A stretch of 64,000 nucleotides of DNA, taken from positions 1-64,000 of the forward strand of contig JBEBHH010000009.1 in assembly GCA_040080965.1 (NCBI GenBank), in the 5' to 3' direction. A program made the translations under genes and the position numbers. How positions within the stretch are numbered: position 1 is the first letter of the stretch; the number at the start of each line of letters is the position of its first letter. Below are positions 18,167-26,475 of this stretch, in pieces. The notes beneath the pieces are model-generated. The model ran no database searches, was not told the DNA's origin, and was given only the letters and a program-made list of their open reading frames with translations. The DNA is from SHZI01 sp040080965 (lineage in GTDB: Bacteria; Pseudomonadota; Gammaproteobacteria; Steroidobacterales; GCA-2729495).

Positions 18167-19960
18167 GTGATTCCTCGCAGCCAGCTCAAACCCGGCATTG
18201 CCGAGCCCGGCCTGCCACCCGTCCACAAGCCCCCCGGGCTCGTGACGATGCTATTGATTGCGCTCTCGTTTTTCTGCCTGCTCCAGATGGATCCCTTCGG
18301 CATCGAGACCGCCTCGTCGCGCCGGTCGGAGCAGGCCGCCCTTCGGGTGACGGCGCCCTTCTACGCCAATACCGGGGAAGTCGTGGTCGTGCTGATCGAC
18401 GACGAGTTCCTGGCCCGGTCCGGCAGGAGCTGGCCGCTGCCCTACGCCGACCAGGGCCGGCTGCTGCGTACCATCTTCCAGAGCGCGCCCGCCGTGGTGT
18501 TCCTGGACCTCCTGTACCGCCAGAAGCACACCGACAGCCTCAACCCGGACGCGGCCGACTCGCCGACCGACGACCCCATGAACCTGCTCGGACCGGTCAG
18601 TTCATTCACGGCGCCGACGCTGATCTTCGCCGCGCAGATCCGTACCGGGTTGCGGGCCTCCCAACTGCCGACGCTCTGCCCGGACGAGCCGTCCGGCGAC
18701 AGCGTCGCGCTCCAGGATCCCGAGTCCCTGCTCCCCGCGTTCCAGAACTGGCGCGAGGGACGGTCCGGCCGCGCCCACGTGGCGCTGCTCGGCTGGTGGG
18801 GCTGCGGCGATCGCTATCCGCTGCGCCTCGGGCCCGGAGCCGGGGATTTCACGCCCGCCATGGCCATGCTGGAGGCCTACTGCGCCGATCCCGCGCGCCA
18901 GCGGGCGGGTTGTGAGCTCCTCCGGTCGACAGGGGCGGAGGCGGGCGGCGGCGCTTTCGACGCGCCGCTGGTGGTGCGCTGGGGCGCGTTTCCGCCGGAA
19001 CAGCAGCGCCAGTTCTACACGGCCGGAGTCTGCCAGCCGTACGCGGACGCGGGTGGCGGCGTGTCCGGGTGGCGGGCGTTCAGGACCAGCGCCACGCAGC
19101 TCCTGCTCGGCATCTTCGAGGACCTGCGCGATTCGCCACGTGCGAACCTGGCGCTGCCCTGTCCTGCAGTCACCGTTCTGCCCGCATCCGTCGTCCGCTA
19201 TGGCGATCCGCTGGAAGTGCGGGCCCTCCTCCGGGACAAGATCGTGCTGGTCGGGGCCCGCGTCACCGGGATCTCCGACTGGCACCAGAGCCCCGTCCAC
19301 GGCCAGGTGCCCGGCGTGATCCTGCACGCCGCAGCGGTGGACAACCTGCTCAGTCTCGGCGGCCGGTATGCGCGCGATCCGTCGTCGGGCGCCACCGCCA
19401 CCACAGCTCTGCTGCTCCTCGCACTGCTCGCCTTTCTCGTGCCGATCGTCGTGATCCTGCTGGATGAACCGAAGCGCCGTTTGTTGTCGGCCCTCGGTCT
19501 GCTGTGCTGGCTGGGGCTTGCCGGGTTCCTCAGCTACGCCGGCGCATCGCCGGAGGCAGTCTTCGCCGCCGTGGTCGTGGGCATTGCGATCGACCTGCTC
19601 ATGCCCATCCAGACCCTGATCTACCTGCTCGTCGTCGTCCTCCTGGGCGGCGGGGCGGCGCTGCTGGTCCGCTTCGGGGTGGCGCCTTCGAACTGGATCG
19701 GCATGGTGCTGGTGGCGCTGGCCTTCGCGGCCACCGTGAAGCAGTTCTACCGGCAGGAGGAACTGAAGGAGTTTCCCCATCCGGTATCGTTCCTCGGACC
19801 GGCCGTGAGGCCGTGGGTCGGGAAGCTCGACCGGTGGCACTTCCAGGACTGGATCGACCGGTATGCCGCGTGGCGCCGGCAACGCCGGTCGGCTGCCCCT
19901 GTTTCCAGCGATAACCCGCTGCCTGACGCCAGTAAATCCACCGTGGGAGACAAGCCATGA
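18167..19960 (+). CDS. CHASE2-domain membrane sensor without output domain
   Basis: A 597-residue membrane protein. One helix near residues 25-42 leads into a large extracytoplasmic CHASE2 domain (VVVVLIDDEFLARSGRSWPLPYADQGRLL near the start, IVLVGARVTGISDWHQSPVHGQVPGVILHAAAVDNL near the end). Hydrophobic helices follow at about 405-427, 434-452 and 455-525. CHASE2 proteins normally end in a kinase or cyclase domain; here only about 60 mostly basic residues remain after the helices, so any signal must pass to another protein. The GTG start has AAGG upstream. The next gene overlaps by 4 bp, and an M48 protease gene overlaps that, giving a coupled three-gene operon. Confidence 0.85.
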   Translation: MIPRSQLKPGIAEPGLPPVHKPPGLVTMLLIALSFFCLLQMDPFGIETASSRRSEQAALRVTAPFYANTGEVVVVLIDDEFLARSGRSWPLPYADQGRLLRTIFQSAPAVVFLDLLYRQKHTDSLNPDAADSPTDDPMNLLGPVSSFTAPTLIFAAQIRTGLRASQLPTLCPDEPSGDSVALQDPESLLPAFQNWREGRSGRAHVALLGWWGCGDRYPLRLGPGAGDFTPAMAMLEAYCADPARQRAGCELLRSTGAEAGGGAFDAPLVVRWGAFPPEQQRQFYTAGVCQPYADAGGGVSGWRAFRTSATQLLLGIFEDLRDSPRANLALPCPAVTVLPASVVRYGDPLEVRALLRDKIVLVGARVTGISDWHQSPVHGQVPGVILHAAAVDNLLSLGGRYARDPSSGATATTALLLLALLAFLVPIVVILLDEPKRRLLSALGLLCWLGLAGFLSYAGASPEAVFAAVVVGIAIDLLMPIQTLIYLLVVVLLGGGAALLVRFGVAPSNWIGMVLVALAFAATVKQFYRQEELKEFPHPVSFLGPAVRPWVGKLDRWHFQDWIDRYAAWRRQRRSAAPVSSDNPLPDASKSTVGDKP

Positions 19961-20370
19961 AGCATCTGCTCGCAGGACTCGTCATTGCCCTCGCCGGCCT
20001 GGGCGTTGCCCGGGCCGACTGCGCCGTTGCCGGCATGACGCTGCAAGGCGCCCTCGTGCCGAAGGTCGGGGTCTTTGACACGACGGGGAAATTCATCGAG
20101 GAGATCCCGAGCGCCGAGCTCGCCATCGGGCAGCAGCTGCTCGGCTGCGACGAGACCCTGGGCCTGGTGAAGGTCAGCCTCGTCGGGGGCGGCGAGCGGT
20201 GGCTAGATCGCGGCGAACTGAAGATCGGGCTGCCGGCGGGCAGCAAGCCCACGAAGATCTGCGTCCAGAGCGCCAGCTCCCGCGCGGCAGATCACACGGA
20301 ACCCGCCGTGGCGGGCATCGACCCCAAGGCGGCGAAGGACTGCGTGGCCCCGCCACCGGCCAAGCCATGA
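19957..20370 (+). CDS. Small secreted protein between CHASE2 and M48 genes
   Basis: A 137-residue protein with a signal peptide (MKHLLAGLVIALAGLGVARA). The mature part has Cys residues at DCAVAG, LLGCDET, KICVQS and KDCVAP, so two disulfides are possible. The central segment (LGLVKVSLVGGGERWLDRGELKI) could be a small SH3-like beta-barrel, which is a guess from its pattern. It overlaps the CHASE2 gene upstream and the M48 protease gene downstream by 4 bp each. This coupling suggests a joint periplasmic function, perhaps as a ligand or adaptor of the CHASE2 domain. Precise function unknown. Confidence 0.75.
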   Translation: MKHLLAGLVIALAGLGVARADCAVAGMTLQGALVPKVGVFDTTGKFIEEIPSAELAIGQQLLGCDETLGLVKVSLVGGGERWLDRGELKIGLPAGSKPTKICVQSASSRAADHTEPAVAGIDPKAAKDCVAPPPAKP

Positions 20371-22031
20371 AAACGTCCGTTGCACTCCCGTGGTTGCTGC
20401 TCGCCAGCCTGGCCCTCGGCCCGGGAGCAGGCGCGGCCGGCAAGCCGGGAAAACCGGGCAAGCCCCCGATGAGCCCCGAGCGGCGCGCGGCCGAGCAGGC
20501 CGCTGCCGTCCGGGATTACCTGGGCCGCGACATGATCTTCATCAGTGCACCGGGCATCGAGAGCTACCTGAACGACATCGCCACGAAGTTGCTGGCGTCG
20601 CAGGATGCTGCACCGCCCGTCCCGAAATTCCTCATCCAGTCGACGGACGAGTTCTCGGTGTTCACTGACACCCGCGGCAACATCGTCGTCGGCTCCGAAG
20701 TGCTGCGCCAGGTGGAGAGCGAGGACGAACTGGCAGCCGCCATCAGCCACGAGCTCGCCCATGTGATCGCCAGCCACGCCGAGACCAAGAACCTGGTCCA
20801 GAAGCTGCCCTTCACCGTGGAGACGGCCCAGCTGGTCGCCGTGGCAGTGGACAGCCGCGGGCAGAAGGCAACGGCACGTCCCGGCGAGATCTCGAAGTTC
20901 GCCGGCGACAGCCTCGCCACCACCCAGGCGGCCGGCACCATCTGGTCAGACCTCATCGCGCCGGGCTGGAACCGCCAGCAGGAGCGGGAGGCGGACCTGG
21001 CGGGCGTGGACATGGTCCGGGCGGCCGGCTATGACCCCGCAGCCTTCAGCAGCCTCTTCGCCCGCATCGATGCCGCCCAGGCGGTACGCAGCGCGCGGGT
21101 GGAAGCACTCCGGCAGGACGCGCTCAAGCGAGCGCAGGCCGGCACGCCAGCGGCCGACGCGAGCAAGGGGGATGCGCTGGTAGACAGCCTGAAGACCGGG
21201 CTCCAGACCAGTGCCGTGGAAGCCGCCTTCACAGGCCTAGCGGGCTGGGGCACCGACTACGACACCCCGGAACAGCGCACGACGGCAGTGCTCGAGCACG
21301 TGCAGAACACCAGCACGGGCCGGCGCGACAAGACGCCCCGCTCACCCCGGTTTGATGCGGAACTGCGGAGCGGACGCCACCAGCAACTGCTGGATGCGGA
21401 TCGCTCCGCCCTCGCGATGATGGCCGGAATGAACAGCCGGGAACCCGGCTCGGTCAGGGGTGTCGCGGACGCCCTCCTCGCCACTCCGGGCGCCGTGGAA
21501 CTCTCGCCCCACCTGAACCTGGCGATTGGCACCTGGCAGGACACCGTCCAGCGAAAACCTGCCGAGGCCGAGCAACGGGCCATGGCCTGGAGCGGCACCG
21601 AGCTGGCGCCACGCGCGGCTTACCTCTGGCGGGCGTCGTACCAGATCCAGAAGCGCGACTACCAGAACGCGATGTCGACACTGGAAACCGGCGCCGGGCG
21701 CCTGGGCGAACGCAGCCTGTTCCTGCCCCAGATGATCGCCGTCGCCAGGGGCGGCGGGGATCTGTCCCGGGCGGATGAACTCGGGATGGAATGTTCCCGC
21801 ACGGGCACGGGATTGACGCTCTCGAACATGGCGAAACTGCTGGAGCAGACTGGCAACAAGGTGGCCAGCCAGCCGACCGGCGTCTATGCCGAGTGCGTCG
21901 CGGCCCTGGGCTACGACCCGGTACAACGGCGCGAACAGGCGCTGAAGACCCAGCCCGCCGCGGGCCAGAAGGAACTGTCGGACTTCACCAGGAAGCTCAC
22001 CGACAAGCTCAACAAGGCCCTCGGCAAGTAG
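20367..22031 (+). CDS. M48-family zinc metalloprotease
   Basis: A 554-residue secreted protease. A signal peptide (residues 1-24) is followed by the M48 catalytic domain. The zinc motif is H128-E-L-A-H132, and the third ligand region QEREADLAGVDMV lies about 80 residues later. The C-terminal half is rich in helices and looks like a repeat region (DYQNAMSTLETGAGRLG), as in BepA/YfgC-like envelope quality-control proteases. Those act on outer-membrane assembly factors; the substrate here is unknown. It closes the CHASE2 operon (4-bp overlap with the small secreted protein) and converges with the DUF3106 gene. Confidence 0.9.
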   Translation: MKTSVALPWLLLASLALGPGAGAAGKPGKPGKPPMSPERRAAEQAAAVRDYLGRDMIFISAPGIESYLNDIATKLLASQDAAPPVPKFLIQSTDEFSVFTDTRGNIVVGSEVLRQVESEDELAAAISHELAHVIASHAETKNLVQKLPFTVETAQLVAVAVDSRGQKATARPGEISKFAGDSLATTQAAGTIWSDLIAPGWNRQQEREADLAGVDMVRAAGYDPAAFSSLFARIDAAQAVRSARVEALRQDALKRAQAGTPAADASKGDALVDSLKTGLQTSAVEAAFTGLAGWGTDYDTPEQRTTAVLEHVQNTSTGRRDKTPRSPRFDAELRSGRHQQLLDADRSALAMMAGMNSREPGSVRGVADALLATPGAVELSPHLNLAIGTWQDTVQRKPAEAEQRAMAWSGTELAPRAAYLWRASYQIQKRDYQNAMSTLETGAGRLGERSLFLPQMIAVARGGGDLSRADELGMECSRTGTGLTLSNMAKLLEQTGNKVASQPTGVYAECVAALGYDPVQRREQALKTQPAAGQKELSDFTRKLTDKLNKALGK

Positions 22032-22035
22032 GTTC

Positions 22036-22575
22036 TTACGGGCGAGGGCGGGGCTGGGGCTTGGCGCCCGGGCGCATGCCGCGGCGCTGCTCGAGCAATC
22101 GCTGACGCTGCTGGGGCGTCAGCTGCCGCCAGCGCTGCTGCATCTTCTGCCGCTGCTCCGGACTCATCTGGCGGAAGCGCTGGAAGTTCTTCCGGACCTG
22201 GGCCTGCTCCTCGGGAGTCATCTGCTGGTACTGCTGGAACTGCTCCCGGACCAGACCGCGCTGCTCGGGGGTCAGGTCCTGCCAGCGGCGAAAGCGCTGC
22301 TGGGTCGCGGCCCGCTCATCGGGTGGCATGGTGGTCCAGCGGGCAGAGCCGGCAGCCAGCCGTGCCTGGCGCTCCGGAGGCAGCGCGGCCCAGCCGGCCT
22401 CGAAGCGGCCGAGCAGCTTCTGCTGGTCGGGAGACAGCTGCTCCCAGGCGACGCCGGCCCCGGTCGTGGCTTCCCCGCCGTGCACCGGCGTACCGGTCAG
22501 CACCAGCACCGCCAGAACGAGGCTGGCCAGCGCGCCGGACCAGCCGTGCCGGCCGTATCCCGATGCATCACTCAC
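22036..22575 (-). CDS. DUF3106 family exported protein
   Basis: A 179-residue protein with an N-terminal signal or anchor (residues ~15-34). The rest is built of repeated heptad-like units with the pattern (L/M)(S/T)P(E/D)(Q/E)(Q/R), such as LSPDQQKLL, LTPEQRGLV, MTPEEQAQV and MSPEQRQKM, ending in a basic Arg/Pro tail. This is the DUF3106 pattern and resembles the Spy/CpxP LTxxQ periplasmic repeat type. A role in periplasmic stress is plausible but unproven. It is the last gene of the ECF sigma unit, and its start overlaps the stop of the preceding 82-residue gene. Confidence 0.85.
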   Translation of the reverse strand: MSDASGYGRHGWSGALASLVLAVLVLTGTPVHGGEATTGAGVAWEQLSPDQQKLLGRFEAGWAALPPERQARLAAGSARWTTMPPDERAATQQRFRRWQDLTPEQRGLVREQFQQYQQMTPEEQAQVRKNFQRFRQMSPEQRQKMQQRWRQLTPQQRQRLLEQRRGMRPGAKPQPRPRP

Positions 22576-22820
22576 GGTGTGTCCTCCTCTGCCGCGACCG
22601 GTCCCGTGGCGGACGGGACCGGGTCCTCGAGTCGCTCCGGCAGGCTGTCAAAGAAGCCGTTCCAGATGTCGCTCGCCGTCTCCTCGTCGCCGAGGAACTC
22701 CAGCAACGCGAGCAGGTCGTCGTCCTGCGCCGCCGGGCCCGGTTCGGCGCGCGCCGTCCCGGCGCCATGGCCAAGCGCGACTCCCAGCAGTGCCAGCCAC
22801 AATCCAGGTCCATCGCGCAT
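22572..22820 (-). CDS. Small secreted acidic protein in sigma-factor operon
   Basis: An 82-residue protein with a signal peptide ending near ARAEPG. The mature part is strongly acidic (QDDDLLALLEFLGDEETAS) with an aromatic helix (DIWNGFFDSL). I do not recognise a family. Its LLALLEFLGDEE stretch resembles LEMLEDLEFYAWL in the adjacent anti-sigma-like protein, hinting at a shared interaction motif. The start at 22820 gives the signal peptide and sits 4 bp from the preceding stop; its own stop overlaps the DUF3106 start. Tight coupling on both sides supports a real gene. Confidence 0.68.
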   Translation of the reverse strand: MRDGPGLWLALLGVALGHGAGTARAEPGPAAQDDDLLALLEFLGDEETASDIWNGFFDSLPERLEDPVPSATGPVAAEEDTP

Positions 22821-22824
22821 TCCC

Positions 22825-23241
22825 TCAGCCCGCTGACTCGAGTTCGGCACGGAGCTCCACGTCGCTCCGGTCCGCGTCGAGCCAGGCGTAGAACTCAAGG
22901 TCCTCGAGCATCTCCAGGCTGTCATCGGCGAGGAGCAGGTCCATGTCGGCGGCCGACTCCACCGCGGGCGCCGCCGGCGCCGGCAGCTCCGGGCCCCGGT
23001 TCAGCCACAGGCCAATGGCCAGGGCACCGACGGCGGCCGTGGACAGGGTCGGCACCAGCCAGGGCCCGCCCCGCCGCTGCCGGGGCATTTCCGCAAGCGC
23101 CGCCTGCCGGGCCCTGTTGAGCCGGGACGCCGTCGCTGCATCGATGTCCTCCGCGCTCCGGCGCAGGAGTTCGCCGGCCGCCTTCGCCAGGGCGTCGTCG
23201 CCCTGCCGGGCTGCGGGTGGGTCGCGATCGTGTTCACTCAT
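22825..23241 (-). CDS. DUF3619-like protein, probable anti-sigma factor
   Basis: A 138-residue protein with a cytoplasmic N-terminus (DIDAATASRLNRARQAAL, a pattern typical of DUF3619), one membrane helix (about residues 61-79, PWLVPTLSTAAVGALAIGLWL), and a short acidic exterior tail (LEMLEDLEFYAWLDAD). Small single-helix proteins encoded directly after an ECF sigma factor usually hold that sigma factor inactive. The start overlaps the sigma-factor stop by 4 bp. The function is inferred from position and topology. Confidence 0.75.
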   Translation of the reverse strand: MSEHDRDPPAARQGDDALAKAAGELLRRSAEDIDAATASRLNRARQAALAEMPRQRRGGPWLVPTLSTAAVGALAIGLWLNRGPELPAPAAPAVESAADMDLLLADDSLEMLEDLEFYAWLDADRSDVELRAELESAG

Positions 23242-23759
23242 GGCCAGTGGTCTCCCAGTGCGGTGCGCAGGCGATGGACGGCCCGCGAGTAGTGTGTCTT
23301 CACGCTGCCCTCGGTGCAGCCCATCGCGGCGGCAGTCTCCGCCACGTCCAGGCCTTCCAGGCTCCGGAGCAGGAACGCCTGGCGCTGCCGGCCGGGCAGC
23401 GTGGCGAGCGCCGCCTCCAGGGCCGTCATCGCATCGGCCCGGCCGAGCACCTCGTCGGGCGCCACGGGATGCGGGTCGGGCAGTTCGGCGATCGGGTCGT
23501 CGTCCTCGTCGTCGGGCCGGGGCGCGAACCAGGCGAAGACGCGCTGGCGCACGGTCTGCCGGCGCTGCTGGTCCGTGATCCGGTTGGCTAGAATGCGGAA
23601 GAACAGTGGCCGCCACTCCTCGCTGGGGCGGCCGCCATAATTGCGCACCAGCTTGAACATCGCGTCCTGCACGATATCCAGAGCCTCGTCCCGGTCACCG
23701 ACCGACAGGACAGCGATCCGCAGGGCGCGCCGCTCCACCTCGGCGAGGAACCGCTCCAT
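23238..23759 (-). CDS. ECF-type RNA polymerase sigma factor (second system)
   Basis: With the start at 23759 the protein has 173 residues, normal for an ECF sigma factor. Region 2 appears as MERFLAEVERRALRIAVLSVGDRDEALDIVQDAM, with FKLVRNYGG and FFRILANRITDQQRR. Region 4 contains ALATLPGRQRQAFLLRSLEGLDVAETAAAMG and SVKTHYSRAVHRLR. GGGAG lies 8 nt before this ATG; the ATG at 23855 would add 32 residues without family similarity. It heads an operon of DUF3619-like protein, small secreted protein and DUF3106 protein, all overlapping or nearly touching. Its promoter must share the 400-bp region with priA. Confidence 0.9.
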   Translation of the reverse strand: MERFLAEVERRALRIAVLSVGDRDEALDIVQDAMFKLVRNYGGRPSEEWRPLFFRILANRITDQQRRQTVRQRVFAWFAPRPDDEDDDPIAELPDPHPVAPDEVLGRADAMTALEAALATLPGRQRQAFLLRSLEGLDVAETAAAMGCTEGSVKTHYSRAVHRLRTALGDHWP

Positions 23760-24166
23760 GGCCCGACTCCCGTCCAGCGCCGCCTCCTCCCTGCGCGGAT
23801 GCCATCCGTCTGCGCTGGCCGGTGGCAAGGCCACGACCGCGTCCCGATTCCGCATACTGCCGCAATCTCCAGGTCCTTGAGGCAGGTACAACGGCCAGGG
23901 CGATTCGGGGTTGACAAACGGTTCGGAGCGGGTCCCCAACCGGTCGCTGCGGCTGCACTTATGCACATTTCCCACGAACCGGGGCCATTTAGCGTGATCA
24001 CTGCGCTGTGCACCTGAGCACAAGCTTGTAACCCAATGAAAATAATGATAAATCCCTATCGGTCAAAAAATGCTCAGGTTGTCATAATGGTTGACAAGCT
24101 TGGCCGGGGGGTTCGTTCAACCCATCTCATGCACAGACTTATCCACAGGATCTGTGGACAACTTCC
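23760..24166. other. Intergenic region with DnaA-box cluster (oriC-like)
   Basis: Gene-free stretch between the ECF operon and priA. It contains two perfect matches to the DnaA box TTWTNCACA on the plus strand (23959-23967 and 24139-24147), one single-mismatch copy on the plus strand (24127-24135) and one single-mismatch copy on the minus strand (24153-24161). An AT-rich stretch at 24034-24090 lies between them. Other symmetry includes CAAGCTTG twice (24021-24028, 24095-24102) and the inverted pair ACCTGAGCA/TGCTCAGGT (24012-24020, 24071-24079). These are hallmarks of a replication origin or a DnaA-regulated promoter; which one cannot be settled from sequence alone. Confidence 0.5.
24127..24161. 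promoter_or_regulatory. Three clustered DnaA boxes next to priA start
   Basis: TCATGCACA, TTATCCACA and the inverted TGTGGACAA lie within 35 bp, and the first two are spaced exactly 12 bp start to start. The last two make a near-perfect inverted pair (TTATCCACA-5 nt-TGTGGACAA). They end 5 bp before the priA ATG, so bound DnaA would also block the priA ribosome-binding site. Confidence 0.6.
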
Positions 24167-26389
24167 ATGCCGGACCCCGTGATCCGTCCGGTGATCCTCG
24201 AAGTCGCGGTTCCGGCCCCCCTGATGGGGCTTTTCGACTACCTGGCCCCTGCCGACGGCGATGTCCCGGTCCTGCCGGGTGTCCGGGTGCGGGTGCCCTT
24301 CGGCAAAGGCACCCGCATCGGGCTCGTAATGGGGCTGAAGTCAGCGAGCAGCGTGCCCCCCGAACGCCTGAAGCGTGTCGCAGCCGTGCTCGATCACGAC
24401 CCGCTCCTGCCAGCCGATCTCCAGCGCCTGCTCGGCTGGGCGTCGGCCTACTACCAGCACCCGCCGGGCGAAGTGTTCGCGACCGCGATACCCCAGGGCC
24501 TCCGCGAAGGTCGCGGCATGGCCGAAGGCGAACCGGCCTGGGGACTTACTCCCGCGGGACGCGAGGCCGATGCGGCGCTGCTGAAGCGCGCGCCGGCCCA
24601 GTGGCGGGCGTTTGAGCGGCTGTCCGCGGCCAGCGGGCCGCTGGCGGCTGACCAGCTGGAAAGCCTGGGCCCGACCTGGCGGCGCGCGGTGAGCCTGCTC
24701 GTGGCCCGCGGCTGGGTAGCCGAGAGCCACCGCGCGCCAACGCTTCTGCCCGTCCCGGCCGCGGCCGACCAGCCGCCCGAGCTGACGGCGGACCAGGCCC
24801 GGGCGGTGGCGGCGATCACCGCCGCGTCGGGCTTTCGCTGCTTCCTCCTGGACGGAGTCACCGGCAGCGGCAAGACCGAGGTCTACCTGCGCTGCATCCG
24901 GGAGCGGCTGGATGCCGGCCAGCAGTGCCTGGTGCTCGTGCCGGAAATCGGCCTGACGCCCCAGCTGCTGGACCGCTTCCGGCGCCGCTTCCCCGTGCCC
25001 ATGGCGGTCCTGCACTCGGGGCTCGCGGAGGGCGAGCGGCTGCGGGCCTGGACGGCGGCCCGGGACGGCACGGCGAAAATCGTGATCGGCACCCGCTCGG
25101 CGATTTTCACGCCGCTGCTGCACCCGGGGCTGCTCGTCGTCGACGAGGAGCACGACGCCAGCTACAAGCAGCAGGACGGCTTCCGCTACTCGGCCAGGGA
25201 CCTGGCGGTGTGGCGCGCCCGGCAGCTGGGCGTGCCGCTGGTGCTCGGCTCCGCCACGCCGGCGCTCGAATCCGTGGAAAACGCGCGAAGCGGCCGCTAC
25301 GAGCGCCTGGCGCTCGCCGAGCGGGCCGGCGCGGCAGGCCAGCCCACCGTCCACCTGATCGACGTGCGCACCCATCAGCCGACCGACGGCCTCACGCAGC
25401 CGTTGCTGGCGGCGATCCGCCGGCATCTCGCCGACGACGGGCAGGCGCTGATCTTCCTGAACCGGCGGGGCTACGCGCCCACGCTGGTGTGCACGGGCTG
25501 CGGCTCGGTGGTCGGCTGCGACCGGTGCGACGCCCGGATGGTGCTGCACCAGCAGCGGGGCCGCGTCACCTGTCACCACTGCGGCAGCGACAAGCCCGCC
25601 CCGCTCGCCTGTCCCGACTGCCAGGCGGAACTGCGGGCCGTGGGCCAGGGCACTGAGCGGCTCGAGCAGGCGCTGGCCCGGGAGTTTCCCGACCACCCGC
25701 TCGAACGCATCGACCGGGACACCACCCGGCGGCGCGGCGAGATCGAGCGCCGGCTCGACCGGGTCCGCAGCGGGGAGGCGCGCCTGCTCCTCGGCACCCA
25801 GATGCTCACCAAGGGCCACGACTTTCCGGGCGTCACGCTGGTCGGCATCGTCGACGTGGACCAGGGCCTCTTCGGCACGGACTTCCGGAGCGCCGAGCGC
25901 CTGGCCCAGACCTTCATCCAGGTCGCCGGCCGGGCAGGTCGCGCCGACCGGCCCGGCGAGGTCTGGCTGCAAACGCTGTTTCCCGATCACCCGCTGCTCC
26001 GGGTCCTGCTGTCCCAGGGCTACGGGGCCTTCGCGGCCATGGCGCTCGACGAGCGGCAGCGGGCGGGCTGGCCGCCCTGGTCGTCCCTGGCCCTGGTCCG
26101 CGCGGAGGCGGCGGAGCGCCCGGCCGTGTTCTCGTTCCTGGAGGAGGCCGCCGCCCTCGCCCGCACGCTGGCGGGCACCGGGGCGGCCGCCGGCCTCACG
26201 GTGCTCGGCCCCGCGGCCGCGCCGATGGAGCGGCGCGCGGGCCGCTACCGGGGCCAGCTGCTCCTGCAGTCCGCGACGCGACGCGACCTGCACCGCTTCC
26301 TGCCGGAATTCCGCGCCGCCGTTTCCGCCCTGCCCGCCCAGCGCCGCGTGCGCTGGAGCCTCGACGTGGATCCGTCGGAACTGTTCTAG
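24167..26389 (+). CDS. priA: Primosomal protein N' (replication restart helicase)
   Basis: A 740-residue superfamily 2 DNA helicase. The N-terminal DNA-binding domain (residues 1-105) recognises fork 3' ends. The helicase core has Walker A GVTGSGKTEVYL, the DEAH-type box VVDEEHDASYK and motif VI region AQTFIQVAGRAGRADRPG. The zinc-binding insertion is complete (CTGCGSVVGCDRC, then CHHCGSDKPAPLACPDC). PriA binds stalled forks and D-loops and reloads the replisome through PriB/DnaT and DnaC. The priA-argS-SPOR order that follows is common in gammaproteobacteria. DnaA-box-like sequences abut its start. Confidence 0.97.
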   Translation: MPDPVIRPVILEVAVPAPLMGLFDYLAPADGDVPVLPGVRVRVPFGKGTRIGLVMGLKSASSVPPERLKRVAAVLDHDPLLPADLQRLLGWASAYYQHPPGEVFATAIPQGLREGRGMAEGEPAWGLTPAGREADAALLKRAPAQWRAFERLSAASGPLAADQLESLGPTWRRAVSLLVARGWVAESHRAPTLLPVPAAADQPPELTADQARAVAAITAASGFRCFLLDGVTGSGKTEVYLRCIRERLDAGQQCLVLVPEIGLTPQLLDRFRRRFPVPMAVLHSGLAEGERLRAWTAARDGTAKIVIGTRSAIFTPLLHPGLLVVDEEHDASYKQQDGFRYSARDLAVWRARQLGVPLVLGSATPALESVENARSGRYERLALAERAGAAGQPTVHLIDVRTHQPTDGLTQPLLAAIRRHLADDGQALIFLNRRGYAPTLVCTGCGSVVGCDRCDARMVLHQQRGRVTCHHCGSDKPAPLACPDCQAELRAVGQGTERLEQALAREFPDHPLERIDRDTTRRRGEIERRLDRVRSGEARLLLGTQMLTKGHDFPGVTLVGIVDVDQGLFGTDFRSAERLAQTFIQVAGRAGRADRPGEVWLQTLFPDHPLLRVLLSQGYGAFAAMALDERQRAGWPPWSSLALVRAEAAERPAVFSFLEEAAALARTLAGTGAAAGLTVLGPAAAPMERRAGRYRGQLLLQSATRRDLHRFLPEFRAAVSALPAQRRVRWSLDVDPSELF

Positions 26390-26423
26390 ACGTTCCAGGT
26401 GGCGCATGGGCCGGATGGCGCCG

Positions 26424-26446
26424 GCGGAATTGTTCTAGAATTCCGC
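26424..26446. other. Palindrome between priA and argS
   Basis: GCGGAATT at 26424-26431 and AATTCCGC at 26439-26446 form an 8-bp stem with a 7-nt loop, 34 bp after the priA stop and 29 bp before the argS start. There is no T-tract. It could be a weak terminator, a processing site or an operator for argS. Confidence 0.35.
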
Positions 26447-26475
26447 GCGTCCCCGGGGGCCCGCGACGCACCACG

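Noticed and set aside
24341..26407. A 688-codon frame antisense to priA
   Set aside because: It overlaps complete priA motifs and has no features of its own.
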